Shown: piece by piece, positions 49,562-61,840 of the stretch
Layout: every line of letters starts with the position of its first letter
Position numbering within the stretch: the stretch's first letter is position 1
Assembly: GCF_037042905.1 (NCBI RefSeq)
Contig: NC_087252.1
Span: forward strand, 2,877,501-2,941,500
Length of the DNA stretch: 64,000 bases
DNA from: Lytechinus pictus
Taxonomy: Eukaryota > Echinodermata > Echinoidea > Temnopleuroida > Toxopneustidae
Direction of reading: 5' to 3'
Translations under genes and position numbers: made by a program
Notes under the pieces: model-generated
Told to the model about the DNA's origin: nothing
Databases searched by the model: none
Seen by the model: the letters and a program-made list of their open reading frames with translations, nothing else

Positions 49562-51189
49562 ATATATATATTCATATATATATATATATATATTTATTAT
49601 ATATGTTTTTTTTTTGATGATTCGTACTCATAGTAAAATAATTTCTTGAGTGGAAACATGAATTTGGGTGGAATAAGAAACGCCGATTTTTGATGAATGA
49701 GGAAAAGTGAATCTAGTCTCTTTCGCATGGTAATACTTTATATATATTCCTATAATTTTGTGATTATCTTTGCGAAGTTGAACGAAAATAAAGCTGTATC
49801 GTGAACTGTTGTGATTTGGAATCTATTACTTGTGTGATTTATTTATAATTGAACCAATTTACTATGTTAATCGTTGTTGTTCACGTATTTGCAATTCTGT
49901 CTTTAACTGGAAGAAATGTTTTAAAGTATCAATATAGACCACTATGTTCCCAGAAAAAATATCCTTGAAAAAATATGTTATATACATAACTTTGAAATAT
50001 CATTTCGATAGATCTTTCCAAATGCTTAATTTATCTTTATAAGCACTATAAAAAAGAACGAAACCGAGAGTTATCGATCTTATTTCATAAATTAATCACA
50101 ATTAAAATTTGATAAATGACGTATCTTTGAAACTTAGTTTATATCTTTGAGCGCTCCACATACTCCAGCGTACTATGTCAAACGTGACCTGCCACCCCCA
50201 AGCCAGCGATAAATCGCCAGAGAAGACTCTCTACAAATAACCAAACTAATAATTTTGCCGTCTAACGGAATTAAAAAAAAAAATTAATCTGAAGGAGTAA
50301 TACTTTTTCTTCATATTTTTGAAATTTGAAGTTGTAAAGGAAAAAAAAATATGAGAAACAAAGGAGTTTCTTTACACTAATTTTTACCCGAGTCTTGTTT
50401 TCTCCTTATTGTGTTGAAGCTCTCACTGACTTTTTTCAACAATTAAGCACGTGCTAATAATACATCTAGTTAATGTTAGATAATTTGTTTAAGATACATT
50501 TAATTTTAAAGCTTAGACTATGCTTTTCAAGCTTAAAAGGAAAGCCATTAAAGTCATTTAGAGCAAGCAAGTCAACAATATACTCCCTGTAAACGGGCTG
50601 ATAATTTTACTCTGGTCCCTATTCCCAGTTGGTATTTACTTTCACGTATTCCCAGCTAGGTATTTACTTAAAGTTTAAAGTAAGTTTACGACACTCATCC
50701 TCAGTCAAGCAAAGAAAAATAAAAAAAATTACACAATTATAATGAGTTGAAACATCCAACATACTAGTAAATAAACACAGAATACAAAGAACAAAAATTC
50801 TAAATTGCTAAATTCGTTATTTCTCTGTTTTACGTGGTGAAAATCCAATAATGTCACTCTGAACAAAAACAAAAAAATCAGTACGTTTGCTCAATAATGA
50901 GTGACCTTCATGATATTTTGCTGTTTTTTTAAACAAAAGAGAGCAACATTTAGTTAACATTGGACATGGTGGAAGATCTATTTTATATTTAGAATTATAA
51001 TTTCGGATGCAGTTATATTATTTTCCCTTTATTTATACACACTTGACGATGCGAGTCCAATAAAATAAAGCTGAAACTGAGAATTATGAATAGTTTGTAA
51101 TTACTTGATGACAATTCTTATTGAAAAATTGATGGCACATGCATGTTATCCTTATACCACCCTTTTTCATTTGATGCAACAATTAAGAG

Positions 51190-51390
51190 TACACAATTAA
51201 CAATGATTTAAACTATGTGAATCAGAACGTAATTAATTGTTTAAACAGTTAAAATAAGTGTTTAAAATCTTAAACAACCATGCTTAAATTACTGATAATA
51301 AATATTTGAATTTAAACTTTGTTTAAGATTTTTAACACTTGTTTAAAATGTTTAAACAACTATTTGCGATTCACATAGTAAATATTTTAT
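51190..51390. mobile_element. Foldback MITE, GTTTAA-rich, second copy
   Basis: ACTATGTGAATC at the left is mirrored by GATTCACATAGT at the right, with TTGTTTAAACAG-like words inside. It resembles the element at 48098-48312 in layout and word content. Confidence 0.6.
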
Positions 51391-51484
51391 GGTATGGTAT
51401 TTATTAGATTTCGTATATCTCAGTATAATAACGAATTGCACGTTCATATATAATACCAATTAAAATTAGTTGTAAATATGAATA

Positions 51485-51725
51485 TTTATATAGCATTTAA
51501 TGCGAATGTTCTTAAGCGCTGCATACTATTACCCCGGCTTTACCGCGGCTATCGGACGCTCGATCATTTTAAGGAATTCCTTCCTAACGGGTACCATTTA
51601 CTATACCTGGTTGGAGACTGGCAAATGTAGATAAATGCCTTGTCAAAGGACGCAAGTGCTGCGGTTGGGTTTGAACCCCGGACCTTATGGTTTGAAGTCC
51701 GGAGAGTTATCCACTGAGCCACAAC
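51485..51725 (-). mobile_element. tRNA-derived SINE-like element 2
   Basis: The head (51658-51725) has a 7-bp acceptor-like pairing (GTTGTGG with CCGCAGC), an A box GTGGCTCAGTGGATAA and a B box GGGGTTCAAACCC. The anticodon and T arms do not pair as in a functional tRNA. The body continues ACTTGCGTCCTTTGACAAGG and GGAAGGAATTCC. I infer a sea-urchin SINE. The family is not identified. Confidence 0.65.
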
Positions 51726-52064
51726 CACCTCTACATAATTACCTCTACCATGTCTACAGAAACATAAACACCGCCAGCTATAAGCTTCATAATAATGAAT
51801 AGCGTGTATAATAAACATTTAAACGGCGTATTTACTGTATGGAAAGCATTCTACATTTATAATTATTGACGGGACTACCCTTCAAAACAAAACTAAATGA
51901 ATAAATGAATTCAGTAATGGAACTGCTCTGTCAACGAGTCGTGCATAACGTATAAATATCTTTTAAATCTAATTAATGGACGTCGAAAAGTTCTAAGCAA
52001 GAAATCTTATAGATGCTGCTACAATATGAAGATGTGGTTGTTATATTGTTACATCCCTTTATTT

Positions 52065-52076
52065 TGCAGACGATTT
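52065..52076 (+). promoter_or_regulatory. Probable 5'-UTR splice acceptor of the TLR gene
   Basis: TTTATTTTGCAG precedes ACGATTTTCATC and the ATG. The pseudogene has TTTATTTTACAG at the same place (about 43553-43564, minus). Conservation of the pyrimidine-AG block and of the sequence on its exon side supports a spliced leader exon. Confidence 0.6.
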
Positions 52077-52081
52077 TCATC

Positions 52082-54733
52082 ATGGCTTTGGACCGCCCAG
52101 TGCTTCTCGTCACCATTAACCTATTGATAGTCATGCTATTACAACAAACACCTTATGCGAATGGCAATGCATTGCCCTCCAAGGACAAGGAGGGTTCCTC
52201 TTCCACATGTGTTTTTGATGTTCCTACAAAGACTGCGAATTGCGAAGAACTTGGTTTAACCAACGTCCCACAAGATCTCCCGGATGGAGTTGAAATCCTG
52301 TTGCTTTCTCGTAATAGTATCACTGAGCTCTTCAGTTCTTCCTTTGAAAGATACAGTCATATCACCGAGCTAAACCTATTCAGCAACGCCATAAGCAAAG
52401 TACATCCTTCCACTTTCCATCCCCTCAAAGTATTGTCTGAACTCATCATATCCGCTAACAAAGGTCTACTACGTTTGCATGAAGGTCAACTGAAATATTC
52501 TATAGAACTAACTTACATTGACATGTCTCATTCAGGCTTGACATCAATTACGGACGATTTTCTCAGTTGGAACACAAGGCTAAAATATTTGTCGCTGTAC
52601 GGCAATCAGTTGAGTTTTATCAATATAAGCATGTGTGGTAAAATCGATTTGTTTGATTTGTCAGCTAACAAAATGTACCACCTCAACCACGATACGTTCC
52701 GTGTTTCCTGCGAAATTGGCAAGCTACATCTCTCCGACAACCCTATCGTGTCTGTCGATCCTGATGTAATAGCATCGCTACGGGTCCGATGGTTAGCTAT
52801 AGGAAGTAATACACAAACATACACTATACCAACACAAACGCTTAAGAATATTTTCCTTGGCGTCTCCCGTTCGAAGATAAAACATCTCCTTGCTAACAAT
52901 GTTCTTTATCATTCGATTCCAAGTGATTTATTCGATTCCCTGCACAATTCCACCATTTCTAATCTTACTTTAGTGGGTAATTATATTGAATTATATTCTG
53001 ATATCTTTTCGAGTTTAACAAATGTCACTGGCCTTGATCTCACAGCTAATAACATAAAAGAGATTGAACCAAGCTTTTTCCATGGTATGGGCAAATTAAT
53101 ATACTTGTACTTGGGCAATAACCAAATAAAAACGATAAACTTGAATAGTGATATTTGGGAAAATGACCTGATTGAATTTGTAGATTTAAGTTATAATTCC
53201 TTAACCGAAATCCAAAATTCAACATTCCAAGGATTGCGCAATTTAAGGTTTTTACATTTGGATGCAAATAATGACCTGGTTTACTTGGAACCATCATCTT
53301 TCTTGAAAATGAATAGACTTGAAACTTTAACGCTAACCTATACTAATATTCTGGAATTGCGCTTGATAACGCCTTATCTCCGTAACCTCTTTTTAAACAA
53401 AGTACAAACTTTAAGGCCAGGATTTTCTTTGGACCAATTAAGGTTTCTTGTAAATTTGCAAATAAAAGATTCCTCTTTTTTTGATGGCGATTTCTGGGAA
53501 CCTGCATTTAATGTGTCTTTATTTGATGGATTACATAATCTCACATTCTTAGGACTAGAACATAATGTAATGTTTCAGGAGCCGTTAAAATATCCGATAT
53601 TTCGATCTCTCTCAAGTCTGCAAAATTTATCTCTTCAAGATTCTAGTATCTCAGGTATTTATTCCAAAGCCTTCACGGGGTTAGAATCTCTCAAGCATCT
53701 AGACTTAAGTGACAACTCTATTACAAAACTCGATCCGGATTTAATGAAGGGCTTATGGAAATTAGAAACCGTGGATCTATCTGGCAATAGTTTGGTATAT
53801 CTTGACAGTGATGTGTTTTCCAATAACCCATATTTATCTCGTCTCATCTTGTCACGAAATCAATTAACATTTTTTAATCAAAGTACATTTGACCCTATAA
53901 GATCTTCCCTTGTGTATATTGACATATCGCAGAACCAAATCGCATGTGATTGTGATTTAAGTTGGCTTGTCCATTGGGTCACTAGTACGCATATACTTAT
54001 ACTTCTTGAAGAAGAAGAGACATTGTGTGGTATAGCATCGGTAGAACAATTAAGAGATAAGCCTTTCCTTGACTTCAAGCCCACTGAGCTGTGTGGTTTC
54101 AATGTCTACATCGTCTGTTTGCCTTCAATTGCTGGCATTTCCTTGATAGCAACCATTATGCTATTTTACCATTTTCGATGGCAATTACGACGCTGGCTCT
54201 TTCTTCTAAAACTGGCCGCATTAGGTTACATGGAGGTGCGAGACCCTCGGGTCCACGGCGATTACGAATACGACTTGAATGTCATTTTCCACGAAGATGA
54301 CGAAGAATGGGTCCAGGAACATCTTCGAGTAGCCATAGAGGAACGGCTTCCGCAGTTCCAGAGGAAGGTGTACGGAGATGCCGATCTTGTCCCAGGTATG
54401 CATTTTTTAGAGGCGGTCGACTATGCGGTTACCCGGAGTTACAAGACGGTCGTAGTGCTCAGTAGGGAAGCTATCAAGGATCGTTGGTTCATGCTCAAGT
54501 TCAGAACGGCTATTGACCACGTGACGGATACCCAGACTGAGTTTGTCCTTTTGTTATTCCTGGAAGACATCCCTGGCGAAGAACTACCTTTCTTAGTTAG
54601 GTTGTGCCTTAGTGATGGCAGGCCGTACGTACATTGGCCTGAAGACATTAGAGGACGGGAATATTTTTGTGATGAATTGATCGCAAAATTGACCATTAAT
54701 CTGAAGACGAATGATTTGATTCCCAATGAATGA
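52082..54733 (+). CDS. Toll-like receptor, single coding exon
   Basis: This 883-residue type I receptor has a signal peptide (1-28), an LRRNT cap (Cys43, Cys54) and about twenty leucine-rich repeats (LDLSYNSLTEI, LDLSDNSITKL and similar). An LRRCT follows (ACDCDLSWLVHW, Cys622 and Cys624, closing at Cys671), then a membrane helix (about 675-697) and a cytoplasmic TIR domain (about 728-870). TIR box 1 is the divergent YDLNVIF, box 2 is GDADLVPG, and YVHWPED lies in the box 3 region. TLRs sense microbial products through the LRR domain and signal through TIR-TIR contacts. The start is the ATG at 52082. The longer ORF from 52013 runs through TTTATTTTGCAG, a strong 3' splice site 14 bases upstream that is conserved in the pseudogene, so a 5' non-coding exon is likely. 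The coding region has no intron, as usual in echinoids. Confidence 0.95.
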   Translation: MALDRPVLLVTINLLIVMLLQQTPYANGNALPSKDKEGSSSTCVFDVPTKTANCEELGLTNVPQDLPDGVEILLLSRNSITELFSSSFERYSHITELNLFSNAISKVHPSTFHPLKVLSELIISANKGLLRLHEGQLKYSIELTYIDMSHSGLTSITDDFLSWNTRLKYLSLYGNQLSFINISMCGKIDLFDLSANKMYHLNHDTFRVSCEIGKLHLSDNPIVSVDPDVIASLRVRWLAIGSNTQTYTIPTQTLKNIFLGVSRSKIKHLLANNVLYHSIPSDLFDSLHNSTISNLTLVGNYIELYSDIFSSLTNVTGLDLTANNIKEIEPSFFHGMGKLIYLYLGNNQIKTINLNSDIWENDLIEFVDLSYNSLTEIQNSTFQGLRNLRFLHLDANNDLVYLEPSSFLKMNRLETLTLTYTNILELRLITPYLRNLFLNKVQTLRPGFSLDQLRFLVNLQIKDSSFFDGDFWEPAFNVSLFDGLHNLTFLGLEHNVMFQEPLKYPIFRSLSSLQNLSLQDSSISGIYSKAFTGLESLKHLDLSDNSITKLDPDLMKGLWKLETVDLSGNSLVYLDSDVFSNNPYLSRLILSRNQLTFFNQSTFDPIRSSLVYIDISQNQIACDCDLSWLVHWVTSTHILILLEEEETLCGIASVEQLRDKPFLDFKPTELCGFNVYIVCLPSIAGISLIATIMLFYHFRWQLRRWLFLLKLAALGYMEVRDPRVHGDYEYDLNVIFHEDDEEWVQEHLRVAIEERLPQFQRKVYGDADLVPGMHFLEAVDYAVTRSYKTVVVLSREAIKDRWFMLKFRTAIDHVTDTQTEFVLLLFLEDIPGEELPFLVRLCLSDGRPYVHWPEDIRGREYFCDELIAKLTINLKTNDLIPNE

Positions 54734-54912
54734 TATTCGGAGAACAATTTCAATCGGGTTCTTCAATCATTCATTATCCTGCTGACTTACATGTACGCGG
54801 TATGGCAAAAATACCAAGCGACTTATAATAGGAACTGCCGCTTTTCAAAGGCGGCGACGGATTAAAGATCAGCGCAGTGTAATTCGCGAGGCATCCAAAG
54901 CCAGTTAGCTCC

Positions 54913-56474
54913 AAAAAAATCAAGCGCTGTAATTTTGTTCTACTTTCCAAACCAGTAAGTCACCAAATCTATATATTTTAGGTGCATACATTTACTACCG
55001 ATATGTTGACGAAAATAGATAACTACCTATTTAGATTTTTTCTGTCAACAGAAAACTATTGCTAATGATACGGTGGGCAAATAATACCGCTTTGGAGGAA
55101 ATTGAAATTCAAATGAGTGGAATCTGTTGCCATTTTGGCTGATGAACACAAATCTAAGTATTTTTGTTTTAGAATACGTCTAAAAAGGTTCCAAGCGATT
55201 TTTCAAAATGGCCGCCGAATTCCTCCCAAATGCTTTTTTTCACGTGTAAATCCTTAAATATCTATATAAATATGGCTTGCAATATATCTATTTTAATGGT
55301 CACTGAGCACAAACACACATGAATCAGATAAGTTGGGTTATTTTAAATGATGCTTTGGGGTGAAAAACAACATTTTTTCGGTGATTTCTGGTAAGAATTG
55401 CCCCCAAATCATTTGTTTTATGTACATGAAAGTTTGATTACTCATTCATCTAAACATATGTTTTCATGGCCACTGAGTCCAGATAAAAAAAAAAGACATG
55501 TTTGGTCTTTAGTACTGCCTATTTTGAGTGAAAAATCACATTTTCCGTAATATTTGGTAAACATGACTGAAAACATACTGCAAATATTCATGCAACCACG
55601 GCTTGTAATTTGTATAAACATGTTTTTTTTTTTTATTGGCAGCCAATTACAACTTTATCAGTTGAACTGACTAAAATGAAATTAAAAAAATCAAGCGCTG
55701 TGATTTTGTTCTACTTTCCAAAACAGATAGTCACCAAATCTATCTATTTTAGGTGCATACATTTACTACCGATATGTTGACGAAAATAGATAACTACCTA
55801 TTTAGATTTTTTCTGTCAACAGAAAACTATTGCTAATGATACGGTGGGCAAATAATACCGCTTTGGAGGAAATTGAATTTCAAACGAGTGGAATCTGTTG
55901 CCATTTTGGCTGATGAACACAAATCTAATAAGTATTTTTGTTTTAGAATACGTCTAAAAAGGTTCCAAGCGATTTTTCAAAATGGTCGCCGAATTCCTCC
56001 CAAATGCTTTTTTTCACGTGTAAATCCTTAAATATCTATATAAATATGGCTTACAATATATCTATTTTAATGGTCACTGAGCACAAATACACATGAATCA
56101 GATAAGTTGGGTTATTTTAAATGATGCTTTGGGGTGAAAAACAACATTTTTTGGGTGATTTCTGGTAAGTATTGCCCCAAAATCATTTTTTTTTGTACAT
56201 GAAAGTTTGATTACTCATTCATCTAAACATGTGTTTTCATGTCTAAACATATGTTTTCATGGCCCTGAGTCCAGAAAAAAAAAAGACATGTTTGGTCTTT
56301 AGTACTGCCTATTTTGAGTGAAAAATCACATTTTCTGTAGAATTTGGTAAACATGACTGAAAACATATTGCAAATATTCATGCAACCACGGCTTGTAATT
56401 TGTATAAACATGTTTTTTTTTTTTTAATTGGCAGACAATTACAACTATATCAGTTGAACTGACTGAAATGAAAT
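54913..56474 (+). repeat. Direct tandem duplication, about 771-bp unit
   Basis: Copy 1 is 54913-55683 and copy 2 is 55684-56474. Both begin AAAAAAATCAAGCGCTGT and end GTTGAACTGACT(A/G)AAATGAAAT. They differ at scattered bases, and copy 2 has a short internal repeat of TCTAAACAT near 56220-56260. No ORF is conserved. It lies 180 bp after the TLR stop, so the first copy may be part of the TLR 3' UTR. Confidence 0.9.
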
Positions 56475-56895
56475 AATCTGTATCTTAGTGGATTTTTTGT
56501 GTCAAATACTACCCCCAAAAGAAAATAATTTCTATGCAGGATTTCAGACGCATACATGTCTTGAAAATATTACTAAAATTGCTGAATGTATTATGGATAT
56601 TTCAATGTTCATATATTATGCTGTAAAACTGTTGGTAAAACAATTACCATTTTCACAAATTTTGTTACATTACTTAGGGTTTTCATAAAATTTATGTTTT
56701 GCCATGCAATCTATTAGTGGGCTTACCAATAATTTGATATGCATTATTTACATAACATTTGTTAGCAGAGCGTTAATGTCATCAGTGATACTATCTTTTG
56801 AAATAGATGTGTTTCTTGGTGAGGCTTTCAGGTCCTCGTCAACTTTCAACAAAATTTCACCTGCAACTTTTACATCCCTTATCTGAACAATATTT

Positions 56896-57206
56896 AGCGT
56901 ACCTACGGGGGGGGGGGCAGACTGGCCCCTAACGAGTCACAACCAATGCAAGCGACTTATCTCTGCCCCCCCCCCCCCCCCCCGACGAGTTTGAAAGTGA
57001 AGCCTTTTTTTTTTTTATCAATTTTTTTCTGGTGCGCAATGTCCTTTATATCCTGTCGAGGACCTTTTTTTTTTGGCTTGTCAAATTTTTCGGGTCCAAA
57101 ATCTGTATATTTGTGGTTAAAGACCTTTTTTTTTTGCTTGTCAAATTTTTTTCGCGGGTAATTTTGCCCCCCCCCCCCCGTGGAAAATCCTAGGTACGCT
57201 ACTGAT
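56896..57206. mobile_element. MITE with AGCGTACCTA inverted ends and poly-C/G runs
   Basis: AGCGTACCTACGGGG at the left is matched by CCTAGGTACGCTACTG at the right. The interior repeats CTTTTTTTTTTTGGCTTGTC-like blocks (shared with the element at 26716-26952) three times. No protein is visible. Confidence 0.75.
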
Positions 57207-58554
57207 CTGGAGCTATCATGGGCCAAATATTAAATATTCCAGGAGCCGTTTTTTTTAGAAAATTGCTAATATTTTTTGTCATTAGCCCATTTGATCAGAT
57301 ACTTACAGATTTTCCTCCTTATACAGTGCTATTTCGTACATGTACATGTTCAACAGTACAGTTGCGTAAACAGTCTATATACTGCATTCTTTTCTTCAGA
57401 ACAGTAAGCCAAGCGTTTCTAGATCCCACATCTCCTGGCTTTCAAACTCACTACTTACAAGCCTATTGTTCCTTGAAAGAATTCAATCAGTAATTTTAAT
57501 ACTATAGTCTAGCTTTAAACAAAATATAATACACGGACCAGCATTGTGCAATTGTCATGATCATTGTCTGATTTTCTGAAATAGTCAGTCTTCGGCATCT
57601 GCCTCTTTAGTGCATCAATATATATATATATATAAAAAAACAGCAAGTCTATCTCCCTACATACCTGAGCCTGCATACATTATATCTATATCTTCTTAAA
57701 ATCAACCAAATAATGTAGGATCAAAGAAAATCTTCATTCTGATTGATATTTTGTATAGAGTACCCTGATCACCCACTTTTATTGATGCCCAACACAGCAG
57801 TTCCATCATCATTATCATGGGGAATATGAAAATATATCTCATCATTGTGTTGGTTATAACAACAGCATGAGAAGTATTTATTCTGAATCATTATAGACAC
57901 TGTGATTTTGATGTTTTGTTGTTGTATACATGTCAGTAACCAATTTGATGAAAAATTCGGGTATATGTTATATGAATACAACATTTGCAAGTACTTGTAC
58001 AGTATATGCACGTTTATGGAATTAAGCTCTGTTATAATATAACTTTTCATTTAATAGGCATTTATTTATTTATTTAGTGTGCACTCTTCTTAAAATTGTT
58101 CAAGTGCATTTTTTATTTAATTTTCAAGGATACGTAATCAATATATTGTACTAAATTATGCACACATTTGATGATACCATGCAAGCAATTGTGTTTGATA
58201 AATATCATCATGAATTATTACCATATATATACATATATATATATTATTTTCTTTAAAATGTTTTAACATTAATTTTCTTATGTCATAAAAAAACAGTTTC
58301 AATTCCGCATAGTGTAATGACTGAATATTATACGTTGACTGCGCGTTGCCAGTCGTTCACCGCATTAACAAAATGAAATTAATAGCATGGTTATTGGCTG
58401 ATTGCTTGTTCAAAATATATCACTTTGTAATAAATGAAAGAAAGAAAAAGAATGGCATTTATGATGTCTTTGTGATTATGTGTGTGGTTTGCATTCGGAT
58501 TAACTATTTATTGATGAATATGTTGACATAGCAGATACCCTTTCAGTGATCTGG

Positions 58555-58728
58555 GGGCCTTTTCATAAAGCTGTTCGTAAGTTAAGAGCGACTTTAAGAA
58601 CGACTGGTGAACCTTTCTTACGCGCTAAACCATCGCCAATGGTGTATACCATTTACCAAAAGAAAAGATCACCAGTCGTTCTTAAACATGTTAAAGTCGC
58701 TCTTAACTTACGAACAGCTTTATGAAAC
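58555..58728. mobile_element. Hairpin MITE with about 50-bp arms
   Basis: TTTCATAAAGCTGTTCGTAA at the left is mirrored by TTACGAACAGCTTTATGAAA at the right. The arms also share TTAAGAGCGACTTTAA and AGAACGACTGGTGA. The loop is about 55 bp. Confidence 0.85.
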
Positions 58729-59554
58729 ACTCACCTGGTCTTCGTAACATGGATACACATAACTTGTTTCCACTGACAATTACAACCGTCTAAATAAACA
58801 TGAAATAACTGCATAAAGGATAGTGGGAAATGTGGGGTTATTAAGAGAGTGATTGAACGACGAAAGTGGTAATTGGTTCTTCAATCATGTGTCAGATTAC
58901 TGAACATAGTTAAACTATAATGACATCAGCGCACACATCCGCACACACCCACTCAAAATATTTGTCTTCTGTTTTTGTTCAATACCGAAACATAATTTGG
59001 TTGTTTGAAGGGTCAATAATAAAAATATATCCGGAACCAGAATATGCAATCAAGCTTCAATATCTACCATCAGGTCACTCATGTATTTTACATTCATGTA
59101 TTTTAACATAAGATACGCAAGCCTAAATTTGTGGCTTAGCAGTAAGACAAGATACACACATTGGACGAATGGTCAATATGGCCAATGACCGATACGGTCG
59201 CTTTAAAGGGGCTGTGCTTGCAAATAAGGCAGCCAGGTAAATTCTTATGGGCTAAAATACGCGAAAGTGATAACCAAAACAATGCTATCGTTTTCTAAAA
59301 AAATGTTTAATATTTCTACTGCAAAACGAGTCTTAGATATGAATATATCGTTCACGGAAAAATGAAACATTTGATATACATTGATTGGCATTTAAATATT
59401 ACAAAACTGGAAATTCATTTTCAAAATGCTTCGAAGAAAAGCAATTTATTTATGCTACTAAAATATAATGTATATCACAATGATTGATAACAATATAATG
59501 AGTTTAAGCTCTTAAGTGGCCGATATCACCGACAACAATAAATTTAAAAAAATA

Positions 59555-60125
59555 GACACCTCACGAAATCCAATTTTATGATATATGTCATGAACACATA
59601 ATTATTATATATGACCTGAGCATGTCCTTCCAAATAATTTGATTTCATATTCATGTGGTATGTGTTAATGCTTCGATGACCAGGAGGTATTCTTTGCAGT
59701 GATGTAAGTTTTGGTTTGCGCCAAATTAAAACAATGACTACAATGGACGATTAAGATGTCAATAGTGTCATAATCCTAAAGCCTTGTATCAACATTCATG
59801 TCAATAATCAGTAATTTACATTGTGATTGTTTAATAAAAACATTTTAGTATCAATTCTCAAGTTAATTAATGGATTGGTAGAATGTTCACAAACTCATTT
59901 AGGATTTTGACTTCATTGGCGTCTGGATTCATTCATTGCAGTCATGCATTTCTTTGGCGCAAGTAAAATTTACATCACTGCAAAGAATGCCTTCTGATTA
60001 TCCAAGCATGAAGACATACAACATAAATATGGTATCAAATTATTTAGGATAAGATATTTTTCCAGCCATAATAATTATGTGTTTATGACATATTTTCCCT
60101 TTAAATTTGGGATCTGTGAGGTGTC
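59555..60125. mobile_element. Foldback MITE with GACACCTCAC ends
   Basis: GACACCTCACGAAATCC at the left matches GGGATCTGTGAGGTGTC at the right. Inside, AGGTATTCTTTGCAGTGATG is mirrored by CATCACTGCAAAGAATGCCT. The arms extend roughly 200 bp with decay. Confidence 0.75.
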
Positions 60126-61840
60126 AAGTTTTGTTTTATAAATTCAATCAAACATGCCCCCCAAGGAGAAACAATGGGTGGTGGCATTAAACGCTTCACA
60201 CTTTACGTTGATAAAAATCACAACATGTATGATACGCAAATAAAGGAGCCAATAACGTCACACAAGTATTTCATATTTCCATAATTATGATATATTACAT
60301 ATTTCATATTTTCTAAAAGAAAGAAAACATTTGTTAATTCATCATGGAAATATTTGGAGAAGCATACAGAAGATGCTTTATCAGCATATTTAACGTATCC
60401 CCCTCAAAAGAATGAAAATATATGCCATATTTAAACAAAATTAATAGCAACTTGAACAAACATGTAAACATCATCGGCTCCATCAGCTGCATCCCGTCAA
60501 CCATTTGAATTATTATTATTATTTTAATCAAATATAACAATGCATACAAATGTCATCAATTTATTTTAACATCTGATTTTTAAGCGATTTAAAAAAACAC
60601 AATATAGCTCATTTCCTTTTTCTTATTTTCTTCAAGTTATTTTTTTTGGTAGACTTTATAAGCACAACGACCAAAGCAAGCGATTTAATTAAAAAAAGAA
60701 AAAAATACATATTATCACATTGTCATCAGATTCATGAAGAAAATGGCTCTTTTAAGCCAAGCTAGAAGACCAAAAAACGAATTTCTTTCTTTTCAAGACA
60801 TCAAAGTAATCCGTGTGTAATTTCGTTAATTCTTTTAATATAATTATTGTTCTGATAAATTAGATTCTATTCCTAAACAAACAACGTAGCATTTAAGTCG
60901 TATTTTTCCTTTCCATACGTCAACACATAAAAAGTACTCAGAGTGTATTGAACTATTCACATATTATTAGTCCTCACATATAGCATCCTTTGTCTACCTG
61001 AATAAAAATGAACACACATTTATATTTTTTACAGTATAAGCTTTGCTCTTCGACTTATATCTTGCAAAACAGAAAAGGGTCAAGAACCAAGCAGTAAAAT
61101 TAAAAGGTGCGACACCATTGTCATTAACGCATTTGTCTAGCAGAAAGCAAAATAATCATAATTCTAAGAAAATGTCTAATATCAAAATTATCAAACAAGA
61201 CATATTTCACACCTGAAAACTATTACTGTTGTTGGTTTTGTACACTTTGGAGGCAACGGTTTTAGGCACGATTTAAAACATCATCGGTGGTAATCACTAT
61301 TACGTAATTTCATATTCGCATTTCGTTTGAATATGTTTGTTCTTGGCATAAACTTATTATTTTTTTCAATATTTTATAAATTCTAATATGTACCATGATT
61401 ATAAACAAAATATATATTATATCAAAATGATGAAATGACTACAGAGAAGTTATGATATCTCATTATCTGAATCAATCGAATCGTACAATAAGAAAAAAAT
61501 TATGTATGTGATATTAACTTCAAGGCAGTACTGGCTGTTGAAAGATTAGAGCAAGAGTCTTTATCTCGACCAATCTCTACGAAAACAAAGCTTAGGATTA
61601 AGAGGTACTGCTTAATTATTATTATATCAATTAAAATCTCAACATATTCGACCCAATGACTAAAAACTTTCTCAATTGCTGAGTTACTCAATAATTTGTC
61701 AATCTGAAAAACTCAAAACCCAAACCTGATTGGCTCAAAAAAGGAATGCTACACACGTGACTTGTTTTAGAATCCTTCATGATTTCATGTACACGGGTCA
61801 ATCCTTCCAATGGTAACTTACATAAAGGTTAATGCACTTT

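Larger units (their letters stand above)
43539..52081. other. Region between the head-to-head TLR sequences
   Basis: About 8.5 kb with no convincing coding sequence. It holds the (ACT/CTG)n tract at 43.9-44.2 kb, two SINE-like copies, several (AT)n tracts (about 46030, 48890, 49522-49604), foldback elements at 47064, 48098 and 51190, and A+T-rich filler. The promoters and 5' non-coding exons of both TLR sequences should lie here. Confidence 0.6.
54734..61840. other. Intergenic region downstream of the TLR
   Basis: Apart from the tandem duplication, the 56.9-kb MITE, the 58.6-kb hairpin and the 59.6-kb foldback listed separately, this is A+T-rich sequence without a convincing gene. It should include the TLR 3' UTR at the left and the 3' UTR of the minus-strand gene at the right. 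Confidence 0.55.

Noticed and set aside
51658-51725. Functional tRNA gene
   Set aside because: The acceptor-like pairing and boxes are present, but the anticodon and T arms do not fold properly and a SINE-like body follows.
52013-52081. Longer N-terminus for the TLR (24 extra residues)
   Set aside because: The extension runs through a probable splice acceptor, and the pseudogene does not conserve those codons. The signal peptide begins at 52082.
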